45,118 nucleotides of DNA from Caulobacter segnis (lineage in GTDB: Bacteria; Pseudomonadota; Alphaproteobacteria; Caulobacterales; Caulobacteraceae): positions 1 to 45,118 of the forward strand of contig NZ_QFQZ01000035.1 of assembly GCF_003243465.1 (NCBI RefSeq), in the 5' to 3' direction. The position numbers and the translations under genes are program-made. The stretch's first letter is position 1. Each line of letters begins with the position of its first letter. Below are positions 25,552 to 33,346 of the stretch, one piece after another. The notes beneath the pieces are model-generated. The model searched no databases, was not told the DNA's origin, and saw nothing but the letters and a program-made list of their open reading frames with translations.

Positions 25552-26612
25552 GGCGTCCAACCCCCGGGGGTCTCGTCGACGTGGTCCTCGTCGTCGTCGA
25601 TCTCCTCCTCGAGATCGCCGCGACGGATGCGAACCTGCTTGTAGGCGGCGCGCAGCAGCGCCGTCACGCCCTGGCCCGAGACGCCCGAGACCAGGCGCGG
25701 CTTGACGCCGGCGACGGCTTCCAGAAGGGCGACCTTCTCGGCGAGCGTCTCCTCATCGAGGGCGTCGATCTTGTTCAACGCCAGGATCTCGGCCTTGTCG
25801 GCCAGCTCGTCGCCATAGGCTTCCAGCTCGCCCCGGATCGTCTCATAGGCGCCGACGATATCGTCCTGGGTGGCGTCGATCAGGTGGATCAGGGTGGCCG
25901 AGCGCTCGACGTGGCCCAGGAACCGCGTGCCGAGGCCCGCGCCCTCCGATGCGCCCTCGATCAGGCCGGGGATGTCGGCCAGCACGAAGCGTTCGCTGCT
26001 GGACAGGTCCACGACGCCGAGGTTCGGGGTCAGGGTGGTGAACGGATAGTCGGCGATCTTGGGCTTGGCGGCGCTGGCGGCGGCCAGGAAGGTCGACTTG
26101 CCGGCGTTGGGCAAGCCCACCAGGCCGACGTCGGCGATCAGCTTCAGCCGCAGCCAGATCCAGCGTTCCTCGCCTTCCTGGCCGGGATTGGCGTATTTCG
26201 GCGCCTGGTTGACCGGGCCCTTGAAGTGCAGGTTGCCCCAGCCGCCGTTGCCGCCCTTGGCCAGCAGGATGCGCATGCCGGCGTGGTCGAGGTCGGCGAT
26301 CAGGGTCTCCTTGTCCTCTTCGAGGATCTCGGTGCCGACGGGAACCTTCAGGACAACGTCTTCGCCGGCGGCGCCATGGCGCGCGCGACCCATGCCGTGC
26401 ACGCCCGTGCCGGCCTTGAAGTGCTGCTGGTAGCGATAGTCGATCAGGGTGTTGAGGCCTTCGACGGCCTCGATCCACACGTCGCCGCCGCGGCCGCCGT
26501 CGCCGCCGTCCGGGCCGCCGTACTCGATGTACTTCTCGCGGCGGAACGACACCGATCCGCCGCCGCCGTTACCGGAGCGGATGTAGATCTTGCATTGGTC
26601 CAAGAATTTCAT
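25548..26612 (-). CDS. obgE: Obg-family GTPase CgtA/ObgE
   Basis: Essential GTPase in 50S ribosome assembly. It has 354 residues, the length I recall for Caulobacter CgtA. The Gly-rich Obg domain covers 1-158 (GNGGGGSVSFRREKYIEYGG, GGDGGRGGDVW). The G domain follows with G1 GLPNAGKST (166-174), G3 DIPG (213-216) and G4 NKID (280-283). The tail (331-354) is acidic, DLEEEIDDDEDHVDE. The start is the ATG at 26612 with AAAGGA five bases ahead; the longer open frame upstream is not supported. It lies downstream of the L21/L27 genes on the same strand but separated from them by two other genes. Confidence 0.97.
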   Translation of the reverse strand: MKFLDQCKIYIRSGNGGGGSVSFRREKYIEYGGPDGGDGGRGGDVWIEAVEGLNTLIDYRYQQHFKAGTGVHGMGRARHGAAGEDVVLKVPVGTEILEEDKETLIADLDHAGMRILLAKGGNGGWGNLHFKGPVNQAPKYANPGQEGEERWIWLRLKLIADVGLVGLPNAGKSTFLAAASAAKPKIADYPFTTLTPNLGVVDLSSSERFVLADIPGLIEGASEGAGLGTRFLGHVERSATLIHLIDATQDDIVGAYETIRGELEAYGDELADKAEILALNKIDALDEETLAEKVALLEAVAGVKPRLVSGVSGQGVTALLRAAYKQVRIRRGDLEEEIDDDEDHVDETPGGWTP

Positions 26613-26806
26613 GCGGTCCTTTTGTCCCAAGGCGTCCCGCGCGTCGAGCCAAAACCCTGCTGGCGCCGTGACGCTTGGCCACAGCCCCTTGCCCCAGAAA
26701 AGGGTGATCACCTGTCGGCGTCGTGACGAAATGTTAAAACACGGTATGCGACAAAGTGTCATGGCAGCAAACCGACGTGTGTTCGCGGCGGAACTGGAGG
26801 CTGACC

Positions 26807-27766
26807 TTGGCGACCGAAGTAGAAGGTGACGTTATTCTCGAGAAGGATCTGGTCGAGCTGTCGACCCAGGAGATTCATCGCAAGTATAGCGCCGAGGCCT
26901 CAGTTCACCGCAACATCCTGATCAGCCGCGGAACCGGCGTCGCGCCGCAATGGCGCGACTTCAAGGTGTTCCTGGGCGAGGTCGGGCTGCGCCCATCGCC
27001 AGAGCACACCCTGGTCCTGCTGAACCGCTACGAGCGGACCTACGGTCCTGGCCGGGCGCGATGGATGACGGCCGAGGAGCAGGCCGCGCACGAGGAAGAA
27101 TTCGACCGCCTGCGCGCCGAGCAGCAACGCGAGGAGCAGTTGCTGCTGCACAAGGCCGCCGCCACCAAGCGCGCCAGCACGCCGGGCGCGCCGTCGTTTG
27201 GCCAATGGACACCGATGGCCGGCAAGCAGGTCGCCTATCCCGACGTCGCCAAGAAACTGGCCATTCCGGTCGCGGCGCTGTCCAAGACCATGCCGCCCGG
27301 CGCCAGCGCCGACGAGCTGGTCAAGCGCGCCGACACCGCCAATGACCTGATCAACGAGAACGCCTCGTGGCTGCCGCCGGACCCGGCGCGGAAGGCGGGC
27401 TTCTTCGAGGCCTACCGCATCTGGCACCTGCAGGTGCAGCCGCAGTTCAGCAAGGCCGCGACCCCGACCTTCCTGTTTCTCTACATCGCCCTGCCGGTGA
27501 TGAAGCAGTGCCGGGATGAGCTGGTCGATCTGGACCTGTGGAATCCGCTGGGCCAGCGCGCCCTGAACGCACGCGACAACCATGTGGCCTGGAAGAAGTA
27601 CACCGAGTTCATGCCGCGGGCCCAGGTGGCGATGATGGAGATCCCCATCTACGCCACCTATTCGCTGCTGACCGACCTGGACGCCCTTTGTGAGCGGATC
27701 CTGGTCGCCGAGAAGCGATTCCGCGAAGGCCCGCAGAAGGTGATCCACACCCACCGCGCGGCCTGA
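26807..27766 (+). CDS. Uncharacterised protein with charged helical segment
   Basis: A 319-residue protein I do not recognise. The start is chosen as TTG at 26807, because CTGGAGG sits six bases ahead; an earlier ATG-led frame would add a low-quality N-terminus. There is no signal peptide or membrane helix. Residues 86-118 form a charged, Glu/Arg/Gln-rich helix likely to be a coiled coil. The C-terminal half (about 190-305) is aromatic-rich with YRIWHLQVQPQFSKAATPTF and looks like a folded helical domain. It is transcribed divergently from obgE with about 195 bases between them. Codon use matches the neighbours, so it is native, probably a Caulobacterales-specific protein. Confidence 0.85.
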   Translation: MATEVEGDVILEKDLVELSTQEIHRKYSAEASVHRNILISRGTGVAPQWRDFKVFLGEVGLRPSPEHTLVLLNRYERTYGPGRARWMTAEEQAAHEEEFDRLRAEQQREEQLLLHKAAATKRASTPGAPSFGQWTPMAGKQVAYPDVAKKLAIPVAALSKTMPPGASADELVKRADTANDLINENASWLPPDPARKAGFFEAYRIWHLQVQPQFSKAATPTFLFLYIALPVMKQCRDELVDLDLWNPLGQRALNARDNHVAWKKYTEFMPRAQVAMMEIPIYATYSLLTDLDALCERILVAEKRFREGPQKVIHTHRAA

Positions 27767-27782
27767 GGGCGGCGAGACGCCC

Positions 27783-28316
27783 CTAGGCCAGCCAGACCAT
27801 CATGCGCGTCGCGGCCGGCTCGCCGCGCGCGACCGACGGCTTGTGCTCGACCACGCCGGTGTAGAGGAAGCCGGCCTTGACCAGAACGCGCCCCGAGGCC
27901 TCGTTATCGGCGAAGTGCCCTGCGGTGACATAGCGCTTGTTCCAGGCGCCGCGCGCCCAATCCAAGGCGCTCTTGGTCGCCTCGGTGGCGTAGCCGCGCC
28001 CCCAGTAGGGCCGGCCGATCCAGTAGCCCAGCTCGACCTGGCCCTCCAAAGTCGTGAACAGGCCAACCACGCCGATCAGCCCCTCGTCGGCCAGCTCGAT
28101 CGCGAAGGTGTTGTCGCGCGAGCGATCCTGGGTTCCGCAGCGGGCGACGAAGTCTTCGGCGTGAGCGCGGGTGTAGGGCGAGGGCATGCGCGTGGTCATG
28201 CGCGCCACGTCATGATCGACACAGAAGGCCGCCACGCGCTCGACATCGGCCTTGACCGGAACGCGCAGCGTCAGCCGCTGGGTTTCGATGACGGGTCTTT
28301 CTTCGATGACGCACAT
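27783..28316 (-). CDS. GNAT-family N-acetyltransferase (RimJ-like)
   Basis: A 177-residue acetyl-CoA-dependent acyltransferase of the RimJ/RimL type. It shows the N-terminal ETQRLTLRVPVKADVERV, the central ELGYWIGRPYWGRGYATEAT (acetyl-CoA pyrophosphate loop around GRGYAT) and the C-terminal NEASGRVLVKAGFLYTG. Substrates of this group include ribosomal-protein N-termini and small amines; none can be assigned. GGGAGG lies five bases before the ATG at 28316, so the longer open frame upstream is rejected. It ends 16 bases from the convergent uncharacterised gene. Confidence 0.9.
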   Translation of the reverse strand: MCVIEERPVIETQRLTLRVPVKADVERVAAFCVDHDVARMTTRMPSPYTRAHAEDFVARCGTQDRSRDNTFAIELADEGLIGVVGLFTTLEGQVELGYWIGRPYWGRGYATEATKSALDWARGAWNKRYVTAGHFADNEASGRVLVKAGFLYTGVVEHKPSVARGEPAATRMMVWLA

Positions 28317-28400
28317 CGGCGCCTCCCAAAGGTTCCTCCGGTCCTCCTTGAAGTGGGACCGTGACGCCGCCATGGCGAAGCTTGGTTTGGATGGCGGCGA

Positions 28401-28443
28401 GACAAAACAAAAGCGGGGAGCCCGGCGTTCCGGACTCCCCGCT
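28401..28443 (-). terminator. Terminator after rplU-rpmA
   Basis: Read on the minus strand, a 14-base stem with one mismatch (AGCGGGGAGTCCGG with the complementary arm) is followed by TTTGTTTT. It lies about 60 bases past the rpmA stop. Confidence 0.88.
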
Positions 28444-28505
28444 AGAGATCGTCTGTCCGGATCGTCTTCAACTGAAGCACGATCCGCAGAAACCTTGGTT
28501 CGTGC

Positions 28506-28775
28506 TTACTCGGCCGGTTGAGCGGCCGGGGTAACGGTCACGTAGGTGCGGTTGTGCTTCTTGGTCACGAAGCCCACCGCGCCCTGTACGAGCGCGAAGA
28601 GGGTGTGATCCTTGCCAATGCCCACGCCCGAACCCGGGTAGAACTTGGTGCCGCGCTGACGCACGAGGATGTTGCCGGCGAGAACCTTCTCGCCGCCGAA
28701 CTTCTTCACGCCAAGGCGCTTCGACTCTGAGTCGCGACCGTTGCTGGACGAGCCGCCTGATTTCTTGTGAGCCAT
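28506..28775 (-). CDS. rpmA: 50S ribosomal protein L27
   Basis: Component of the large ribosomal subunit whose N-terminal tail reaches the peptidyl-transferase centre. It has 89 residues and begins MAHKKSGGSSSNGRDSESKR, with the conserved NILVRQRGTKFYPGSGVGIG following. No N-terminal cleavage sequence like that of Firmicutes L27 is present. It lies 31 bases downstream of rplU, the standard pairing, and upstream of a strong terminator. Confidence 0.98.
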   Translation of the reverse strand: MAHKKSGGSSSNGRDSESKRLGVKKFGGEKVLAGNILVRQRGTKFYPGSGVGIGKDHTLFALVQGAVGFVTKKHNRTYVTVTPAAQPAE

Positions 28776-28806
28776 CTTGCTCTCCTACCTTTAGAAGGCG
28801 TCGCCC

Positions 28807-29370
28807 TTAGGCTTCGCCTTCCTCCGTGGTGGCGGCGGCCTTCTTAGGGGCGGCCTTCTTCTTCGGGGCGGCTTCGGCGGCCGGCTCGGCGGCGGCGTCG
28901 GCAGCCTTCGGAGCCTTGGCCTTCTTCGGAGCCGGAGCGGCTTCGACGGCGGCCGGGACCGAGAACGGCACGGCGGCGTCGCCGAGGCCGCGAGCGCGGG
29001 CGTCCAGGATCACCTTCGGGGTCAGGTCGATCGACCCTTCCCACTTGGCTTCCTTGCCGGCGCCGGCGACGGACGTGACGCGCACGACCGATTCCAGCTG
29101 GCGGTGACCGCGGGTGCGGCGGTAGCCCTGACGGCGGATCTTCTTGAAGATCTTCACCTTCTCACCCTTGCGGGTTTCGATCAGGGCGCCCGTGACGACA
29201 GCGCCGTCGACGAGCGGAGCGCCGACCGTCACGGCCTCGCCTTCGCCAAGCATCAGGACTTCGTTGAAGGCCACGGCCGCGCCGGGTTCACCTTCAAGCT
29301 TTTCGACCACCAGCAGGTCGCCGGCTTGAACCCGGTACTGCTTGCCGCCGGTTTTGATCACCGCGTACAT
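28807..29370 (-). CDS. rplU: 50S ribosomal protein L21 with long C-terminal extension
   Basis: Large-subunit protein that binds 23S rRNA. The core (1-103) is standard, with MYAVIKTGGKQYRVQAGD and the conserved YRRTRGHRQ near its end. The remaining about 84 residues are an extension containing a short GKEAKWEGSIDLTPKVIL segment and then a low-complexity Ala/Lys/Pro/Glu tail. The core plus tail (187 residues) is far longer than the about 103 of E. coli L21. Such tails occur in some alphaproteobacteria and are probably disordered. It is the first gene of the rplU-rpmA unit. Confidence 0.97.
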   Translation of the reverse strand: MYAVIKTGGKQYRVQAGDLLVVEKLEGEPGAAVAFNEVLMLGEGEAVTVGAPLVDGAVVTGALIETRKGEKVKIFKKIRRQGYRRTRGHRQLESVVRVTSVAGAGKEAKWEGSIDLTPKVILDARARGLGDAAVPFSVPAAVEAAPAPKKAKAPKAADAAAEPAAEAAPKKKAAPKKAAATTEEGEA

Positions 29371-29411
29371 AGGTTTAGCGCCTTAAAAACGTGCGTTCGC
29401 AAAATAGGGAA

Positions 29412-29476
29412 CGCCCGCTCGGAAACCCGGCGGGCGAAGAGGGCGCGACTTATACAGCCGCGAGCCTGAGAGTCAA
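29412..29476 (-). promoter_or_regulatory. rplU promoter and leader hairpin
   Basis: On the minus strand, TTGACT (29471-29476) and TATAAG (29449-29454) are separated by 16 bases, a near-consensus housekeeping promoter. About 13 bases into the predicted transcript a GC hairpin (GCCCGC/GCGGGC, about 29412-29436) occurs in the roughly 75-base leader before the rplU ATG, a possible site of ribosomal-protein feedback. Confidence 0.65.
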
Positions 29477-29540
29477 CGGCGTCGCCATGGGAATCCGGAA
29501 GGGTTTCCCCCTAAATGCGAGAAGTTCGCGATGATCCCTG

Positions 29541-29561
29541 GCGTGTTACTTTATAACACGC
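29541..29561. promoter_or_regulatory. Palindrome resembling a Zur box
   Basis: Perfect 8-base arms GCGTGTTA and TAACACGC flank a five-base centre CTTTA, giving a TGTTA-N5-TAACA core close to alphaproteobacterial Zur sites (GTTATA-rich palindromes). It ends seven bases before the first possible start of the membrane-protein gene, placing it over or just after the promoter. Assignment to Zur is inference. Confidence 0.5.
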
Positions 29562-29568
29562 TATATCG

Positions 29569-30204
29569 TTGGCCGTGAACCCGACGCTTCTCGCTCCCAT
29601 CGCCGCCACCGGCTTCGCCGTCGCCTTCCTGCACGCGGCGCTGCCGACTCACTGGCTGCCGTTCGTGCTGGTCGGCCGCGGCCAGCACTGGTCGGCGGGC
29701 AAGACGCTGAGCGTCACCGCCCTGGCGGGCCTTGGCCACGTGGCCTTCACCATCGTGCTTGGCGTGGTGCTGGTGGGCGCGGGCCTCGCCGTTCAGCCCC
29801 ACATGGGGGCGGTGTTCGGCTGGGTGGTCGGGGCGCTGATGGGCGCGCTCGGACTCTTCTATCTATGGCGCGGTCGGCATGACCATGCCCGTGACGACGT
29901 CACTACCCGCCGCTACGCCTCGGATCGGGCCGCTATCGTCGCCCTGGTGGTGCTGCTGACCCTGTCGCCTTGCGAGGCGTTCCTGCCGATCTACCTGGCG
30001 GGCGTGAAGCATGGCTGGACCGGCTTCCTGACCTTGAGCGCCGTCCTGATGGCCGCCACCGCCACCGGCATGCTGCTGTTCACGACGCTGAGCCTGGCTG
30101 GCGTCAAGCGGTTGGGGTTGGAGCGCATCGCCCGCTACGAGTCGACGATCCTGGGTCTGGCCCTGATCGCCATGGGCCTGGGCGTGGCGTTCCTCGAACT
30201 GTAA
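29569..30204 (+). CDS. Six-helix membrane protein with SPCE motif, possible metal transporter
   Basis: A polytopic membrane protein of 211 residues with about six helices (about 8-22, 47-71, 78-99, 120-142, 152-173, 190-210). Conserved-looking polar residues lie inside helices: H22, P26, H28 and W29 in HAALPTHWLPF, H57, and SPCEAFLP at 133-140. The pattern resembles the LysE/NicO/TauE and CcdA-like superfamilies, where in-membrane His or SPC motifs bind metals or handle thiols; I cannot assign it further. The CobW gene 48 bases downstream and the palindrome upstream suggest zinc or related metal transport. The start is TTG at 29569 or GTG at 29575. Confidence 0.75.
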   Translation: MAVNPTLLAPIAATGFAVAFLHAALPTHWLPFVLVGRGQHWSAGKTLSVTALAGLGHVAFTIVLGVVLVGAGLAVQPHMGAVFGWVVGALMGALGLFYLWRGRHDHARDDVTTRRYASDRAAIVALVVLLTLSPCEAFLPIYLAGVKHGWTGFLTLSAVLMAATATGMLLFTTLSLAGVKRLGLERIARYESTILGLALIAMGLGVAFLEL

Positions 30205-30252
30205 GGGCGCACCGGCTTTTGTTTGCCGGAGCGAGCGCCTAAATAGCGCTCC

Positions 30253-31374
30253 ATGACCCAAGCTTCCTCCGCCGCTTCCGGCAAGATCCCCGTCACCGTG
30301 CTGACCGGCTATCTCGGCGCCGGCAAGACCACCCTGCTCAACCGCATCCTCACCGAGGAGCACGGCAAGCGCTACGCCGTGATCGTCAATGAGTTCGGCG
30401 AGGTCGGCATCGACAACGACCTGGTGGTCGGCGCCGACGAGGAAGTGTTCGAGATGAACAACGGCTGCGTCTGCTGCACGGTGCGCGGCGACCTGATCCG
30501 GGTTCTTCAGGGCCTGATGAAAAGGAAGGGCGGATTCGACGCCATCATCGTCGAGACCACGGGCCTGGCCGATCCCGGCCCGGTGGCCCAGACCTTCTTC
30601 GTCGACGAGGACGTCAAGGCGCGCACGGCGCTGGACTCGGTCACCGCCGTCGTCGACGCCAAGCACATCATGCTGCGCCTGGGCGACAGCAAGGAGGCGG
30701 TCGAGCAGATCGCCTTCGCCGACCAGATCGTGCTGAACAAGACCGACCTGGTCTCCGAGGACGACCTGCGCCACGTCGAGGCCCGCATCCGCCGGATCAA
30801 CCCGCTGGCGCCGATCCATCGCGCCCAGCGCTCGAACGTTCCGCTGGAAGCGATCCTGGGCAAGCACAGCTTCGACCTGGACCGGATCACCGAGCTGGAG
30901 CCGGACTTCCTCAATCCCGCCCACGGCGAGCCGGGCCATGTGCACGACGAGCACTGCGGCCACGACCATCATCACCACGATCATGACCACGTGCATGACG
31001 AGCACTGCGGTCACGATCACCACCACCATCATCACCACGACACCCACCATCACGGGGCTAAGAGCGACGTGCACGACGACGGCGTGAAGGGGATCTCCCT
31101 GACGCTCGACAAGCCCGTCGACGGCCAGAAGATCACCGCCTGGCTCAACGACCTGCTGGCCAAGCGCGGCCCGGACATCCTGCGCGCCAAGGGCATCATC
31201 GACGTGAAGGGCGAGAACAAGCGTCTCGTCTTCCAGGCCGTGCACATGATCCTGGAAGGCGACTTCCAGCGCGAATGGACCGACAAGGACAAGCGCTACA
31301 GCCGCATGGTCTTCATCGGCCGCGACCTGGATGAGGCCGAGCTGCGCGCGGGCTTCGAGGCGACGGCGGCTTGA
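30253..31374 (+). CDS. CobW/COG0523-family GTPase, probable zinc metallochaperone
   Basis: A 373-residue G3E GTPase. The P-loop is GYLGAGKTT (19-27). The metal-binding CxCC motif is GCVCCTVRGD (71-80). Also present are VNEFGEVGIDNDL, ETTGLADP (101-108) and NKTD (162-165), followed by the CobW C-terminal domain (about 278-371). A linker at 224-268 is packed with His and contains two tandem copies of HVHDEHCGHDHHHH, a likely metal store. Such proteins (YeiR/YjiA/ZNG1 types) deliver zinc to client enzymes using GTP and are often induced in zinc starvation by Zur. It appears co-transcribed with the membrane protein upstream. Confidence 0.93.
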   Translation: MTQASSAASGKIPVTVLTGYLGAGKTTLLNRILTEEHGKRYAVIVNEFGEVGIDNDLVVGADEEVFEMNNGCVCCTVRGDLIRVLQGLMKRKGGFDAIIVETTGLADPGPVAQTFFVDEDVKARTALDSVTAVVDAKHIMLRLGDSKEAVEQIAFADQIVLNKTDLVSEDDLRHVEARIRRINPLAPIHRAQRSNVPLEAILGKHSFDLDRITELEPDFLNPAHGEPGHVHDEHCGHDHHHHDHDHVHDEHCGHDHHHHHHHDTHHHGAKSDVHDDGVKGISLTLDKPVDGQKITAWLNDLLAKRGPDILRAKGIIDVKGENKRLVFQAVHMILEGDFQREWTDKDKRYSRMVFIGRDLDEAELRAGFEATAA

Positions 31375-31379
31375 GGAAC

Positions 31380-31545
31380 GCCCCTCTCCCCCTTCCGGGA
31401 GAGGGTGGCCCGCTAGGGCCGGGTGAGCGGTTGAAGATGAGATCCGCCGCGGCAGGCCTGACCGCTGTCGCGGCGGCTTTCGTTTGCGCGACCCCTCATC
31501 CGTCGCCTTTGGCGGCACCTTCTCCCACAAGGGGAGAAGGGCCGC
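31380..31545. repeat. Inverted pair of family A-like repeats with an internal hairpin
   Basis: A left copy (CTCTCCCCCTTCCGGGAGAG then GGCCCGCTAGGGCC) and a right copy (GACCCCTCATCCG...CTTCTCCCACAAGGGGAGAAG) face each other between the convergent cobW-like and exbD genes. They are a slightly diverged subtype of the module at 17246 and 19770. Confidence 0.65.
31444..31485 (+). terminator. Probable terminator after the CobW gene
   Basis: A 12-base stem with one mismatch (CCGCCGCGGCAG with CTGTCGCGGCGG) and a nine-base loop are followed by CTTTCGTTT, about 70 bases past the CobW gene stop and inside the repeat region. Confidence 0.6.
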
Positions 31546-31550
31546 TGCGG

Positions 31551-31586
31551 ACAAACAAAAAGCCCCGGAGCCTGAGCTCCGGGGCT
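31551..31586 (-). terminator. Terminator after exbD
   Basis: On the minus strand a perfect 11-base stem (AGCCCCGGAGC with GCTCCGGGGCT) and a four-base loop are followed by TTTTGTTTG, about 33 bases past the exbD stop. Confidence 0.88.
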
Positions 31587-31618
31587 TTCGTGTTCTTGGC
31601 TGTCGCCGAGGACGATCC

Positions 31619-32068
31619 TTAGTGGATGTCTTCGTTGATCAGGCCGACCTTGTACCAGCCCGAGGTCTGCAGCTGGTTCAGCACGCCCATGAAGTCGGCG
31701 TACATGACGTCGGCGTCGGCGCGGATCATGACGCGTTGGTCGTCCTTCGGACCCGACTGGCCGTTGGCGGCGAACTTCGAGGTCAGGTCCGCTTCCAGGC
31801 CGTCCAGGCTGGTCTGACGGTCGGCGATGAAGATCGCGCCCGACTTCTGGATCGAGATGAAGACCGGTTCCTTCGGCTTCGGCGCGTTCGGCGGCGGCGG
31901 CGAGGCCGGCGGCAGGTCGATCTTGATGGAGGTCACGGCCATCGGCACGGCGACCATGAAGATGATCAGCAGCACCAGAAGGATGTCCACGAAGGGCGTG
32001 ACGTTGATTTCGGAATTTTGGCCCAGCGAATAACGGCCACCGCCGCCGCCAGCAAGTTTAGCCGCCAT
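31619..32068 (-). CDS. exbD: ExbD/TolR-family biopolymer transport protein
   Basis: A 149-residue subunit of a proton-driven energiser (ExbB-ExbD or TolQ-TolR type) for outer-membrane transport. A short cytoplasmic N-terminus precedes one helix (about 26-43, NVTPFVDILLVLLIIFMVA). The Asp in PFVDILLVLL (D28) is the proton-path residue. The periplasmic domain follows, with a Pro-rich linker PPASPPPPNAPKPKEP. No exbB or tonB is adjacent, so its partner is elsewhere. The ATG at 32068 matches family N-termini; the longer upstream open frame is rejected. Confidence 0.92.
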   Translation of the reverse strand: MAAKLAGGGGGRYSLGQNSEINVTPFVDILLVLLIIFMVAVPMAVTSIKIDLPPASPPPPNAPKPKEPVFISIQKSGAIFIADRQTSLDGLEADLTSKFAANGQSGPKDDQRVMIRADADVMYADFMGVLNQLQTSGWYKVGLINEDIH

Positions 32069-32277
32069 GCCTGACTGTCTCCCAGAAGGCCACGCGCCCC
32101 GCGCGCGCCTGAAAATGTCATTACCGCGCCACGTCTGGCGCAGACGGGCGCGGAAGTAAAGCCCGAGGACGCGGCGCAATAGCAAGCCCCTTTTTCAGAC
32201 TTTTTGCCGAACGCCGTTCGAACGGGCGCCTGGGGCCAAACGCGCCTCGAAAGGCATCGCCTTGAAAGAGTCTGGCC

Positions 32278-33339
32278 GTGAAGGCCTCGGCGCCTTATCT
32301 CGCGCGCATGATCTTTTCCTTCGACGCCTTCGTCACCGACGTCCTTTTCGACCGGTCCGGCCGCGCCGCCTTCGCCTTGGGCGACGGGACCGTGCGCCTG
32401 CAGACCGAGGATGGCTTCGTCACCGTGGAAGCCCATGGCGGCCCGCTTGGCGGCGCCGTCCTGGCTGCGGCCGCCCATCCCAGCGGCGCCGGAATCGTCA
32501 CCGGAGGCGACGACGGCCGCGTGGTCTGGACGCGAATCGAGAACGGCGAGGTCGTCGCCACGGTCCTGGCCGAGGTGAAGAACAGGTGGATCGAGCACGT
32601 GGCGACCAGCGCCGCCTCGGGCCTGATCGCCTTCACCGCCGGCAAGGAGGTCCATGTCCGCGACGCCGCCGACCCGTCCTTCGCCCGGACCTTCACGCAC
32701 GAGAAGACGGTGTCGGGCCTGGCCTTCGAGCCCAAGGGCCGCCGCCTGGCCTCGGCCACCTACGGCGGCGCCTATCTCTGGTACGCGCGGATCGCCGACC
32801 AGAAGCCGCAGCTCCTGAAGTGGGCCGGCAGCCACATCGCCGTGGCCTTCAGCCCCGACGGCAAGTTCCTGATCTCGTCGATGCAGGAGAACCAGCTGCA
32901 CGGCTGGCGCCTGTCGGACGGCAAGGACATGCGGATGGGCGGCTATCCCGCCAAGATCAAGAGCCTGGCCTTCTTCGACAAGGGCAACCTGCTGGTCACG
33001 GCCGGCGCCAACGGCGCGGTCATCTGGCCGTTCGCCGGGGCCAGCGGCCCGATGGGCAAGGAAGCGGCCGAGATCGGCTTCTCCCGCGATTCGATGGTCG
33101 TGCGGGTCGCGGGCATCGACACCCACCCCGTCTGCCTGGCCGGCCAGGACAACGGCAAGATCTGGGCCGCCCACATGCGCAACGGCCGCATCGAGACCCT
33201 GAAGGCCGAGAAGGGCGCTCCGATCAGCGCCCTGGCCGTCAGCGCCGACGGCAAGCGCTTGGCCTGGGGCGACGAAAGCGGCGAGGCCGGGGTCATGGAG
33301 ATCCCCGACATCAGCGGCCCGCGCCAGTTCGCGGGGTAA
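32278..33339 (+). CDS. WD40-repeat-like beta-propeller protein
   Basis: A 353-residue protein whose sequence repeats every 40-45 residues in WD40 style: GRAAFALGDGTVRLQ, GAGIVTGGDDGRVVW, RRLASATYGGAYLWY, GKFLISSMQENQLHGW, NLLVTAGANGAVIWPF and GKRLAWGDESGEAGVME. This fits a seven-bladed propeller. It has no signal peptide, so it is probably cytoplasmic. Such proteins are scaffolds and the partner is unknown. The start is GTG at 32278; ATG at 32308 is an alternative without a clear ribosome site. It is divergent from exbD. Confidence 0.85.
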   Translation: MKASAPYLARMIFSFDAFVTDVLFDRSGRAAFALGDGTVRLQTEDGFVTVEAHGGPLGGAVLAAAAHPSGAGIVTGGDDGRVVWTRIENGEVVATVLAEVKNRWIEHVATSAASGLIAFTAGKEVHVRDAADPSFARTFTHEKTVSGLAFEPKGRRLASATYGGAYLWYARIADQKPQLLKWAGSHIAVAFSPDGKFLISSMQENQLHGWRLSDGKDMRMGGYPAKIKSLAFFDKGNLLVTAGANGAVIWPFAGASGPMGKEAAEIGFSRDSMVVRVAGIDTHPVCLAGQDNGKIWAAHMRNGRIETLKAEKGAPISALAVSADGKRLAWGDESGEAGVMEIPDISGPRQFAG

Positions 33340-33346
33340 CGTCCAT

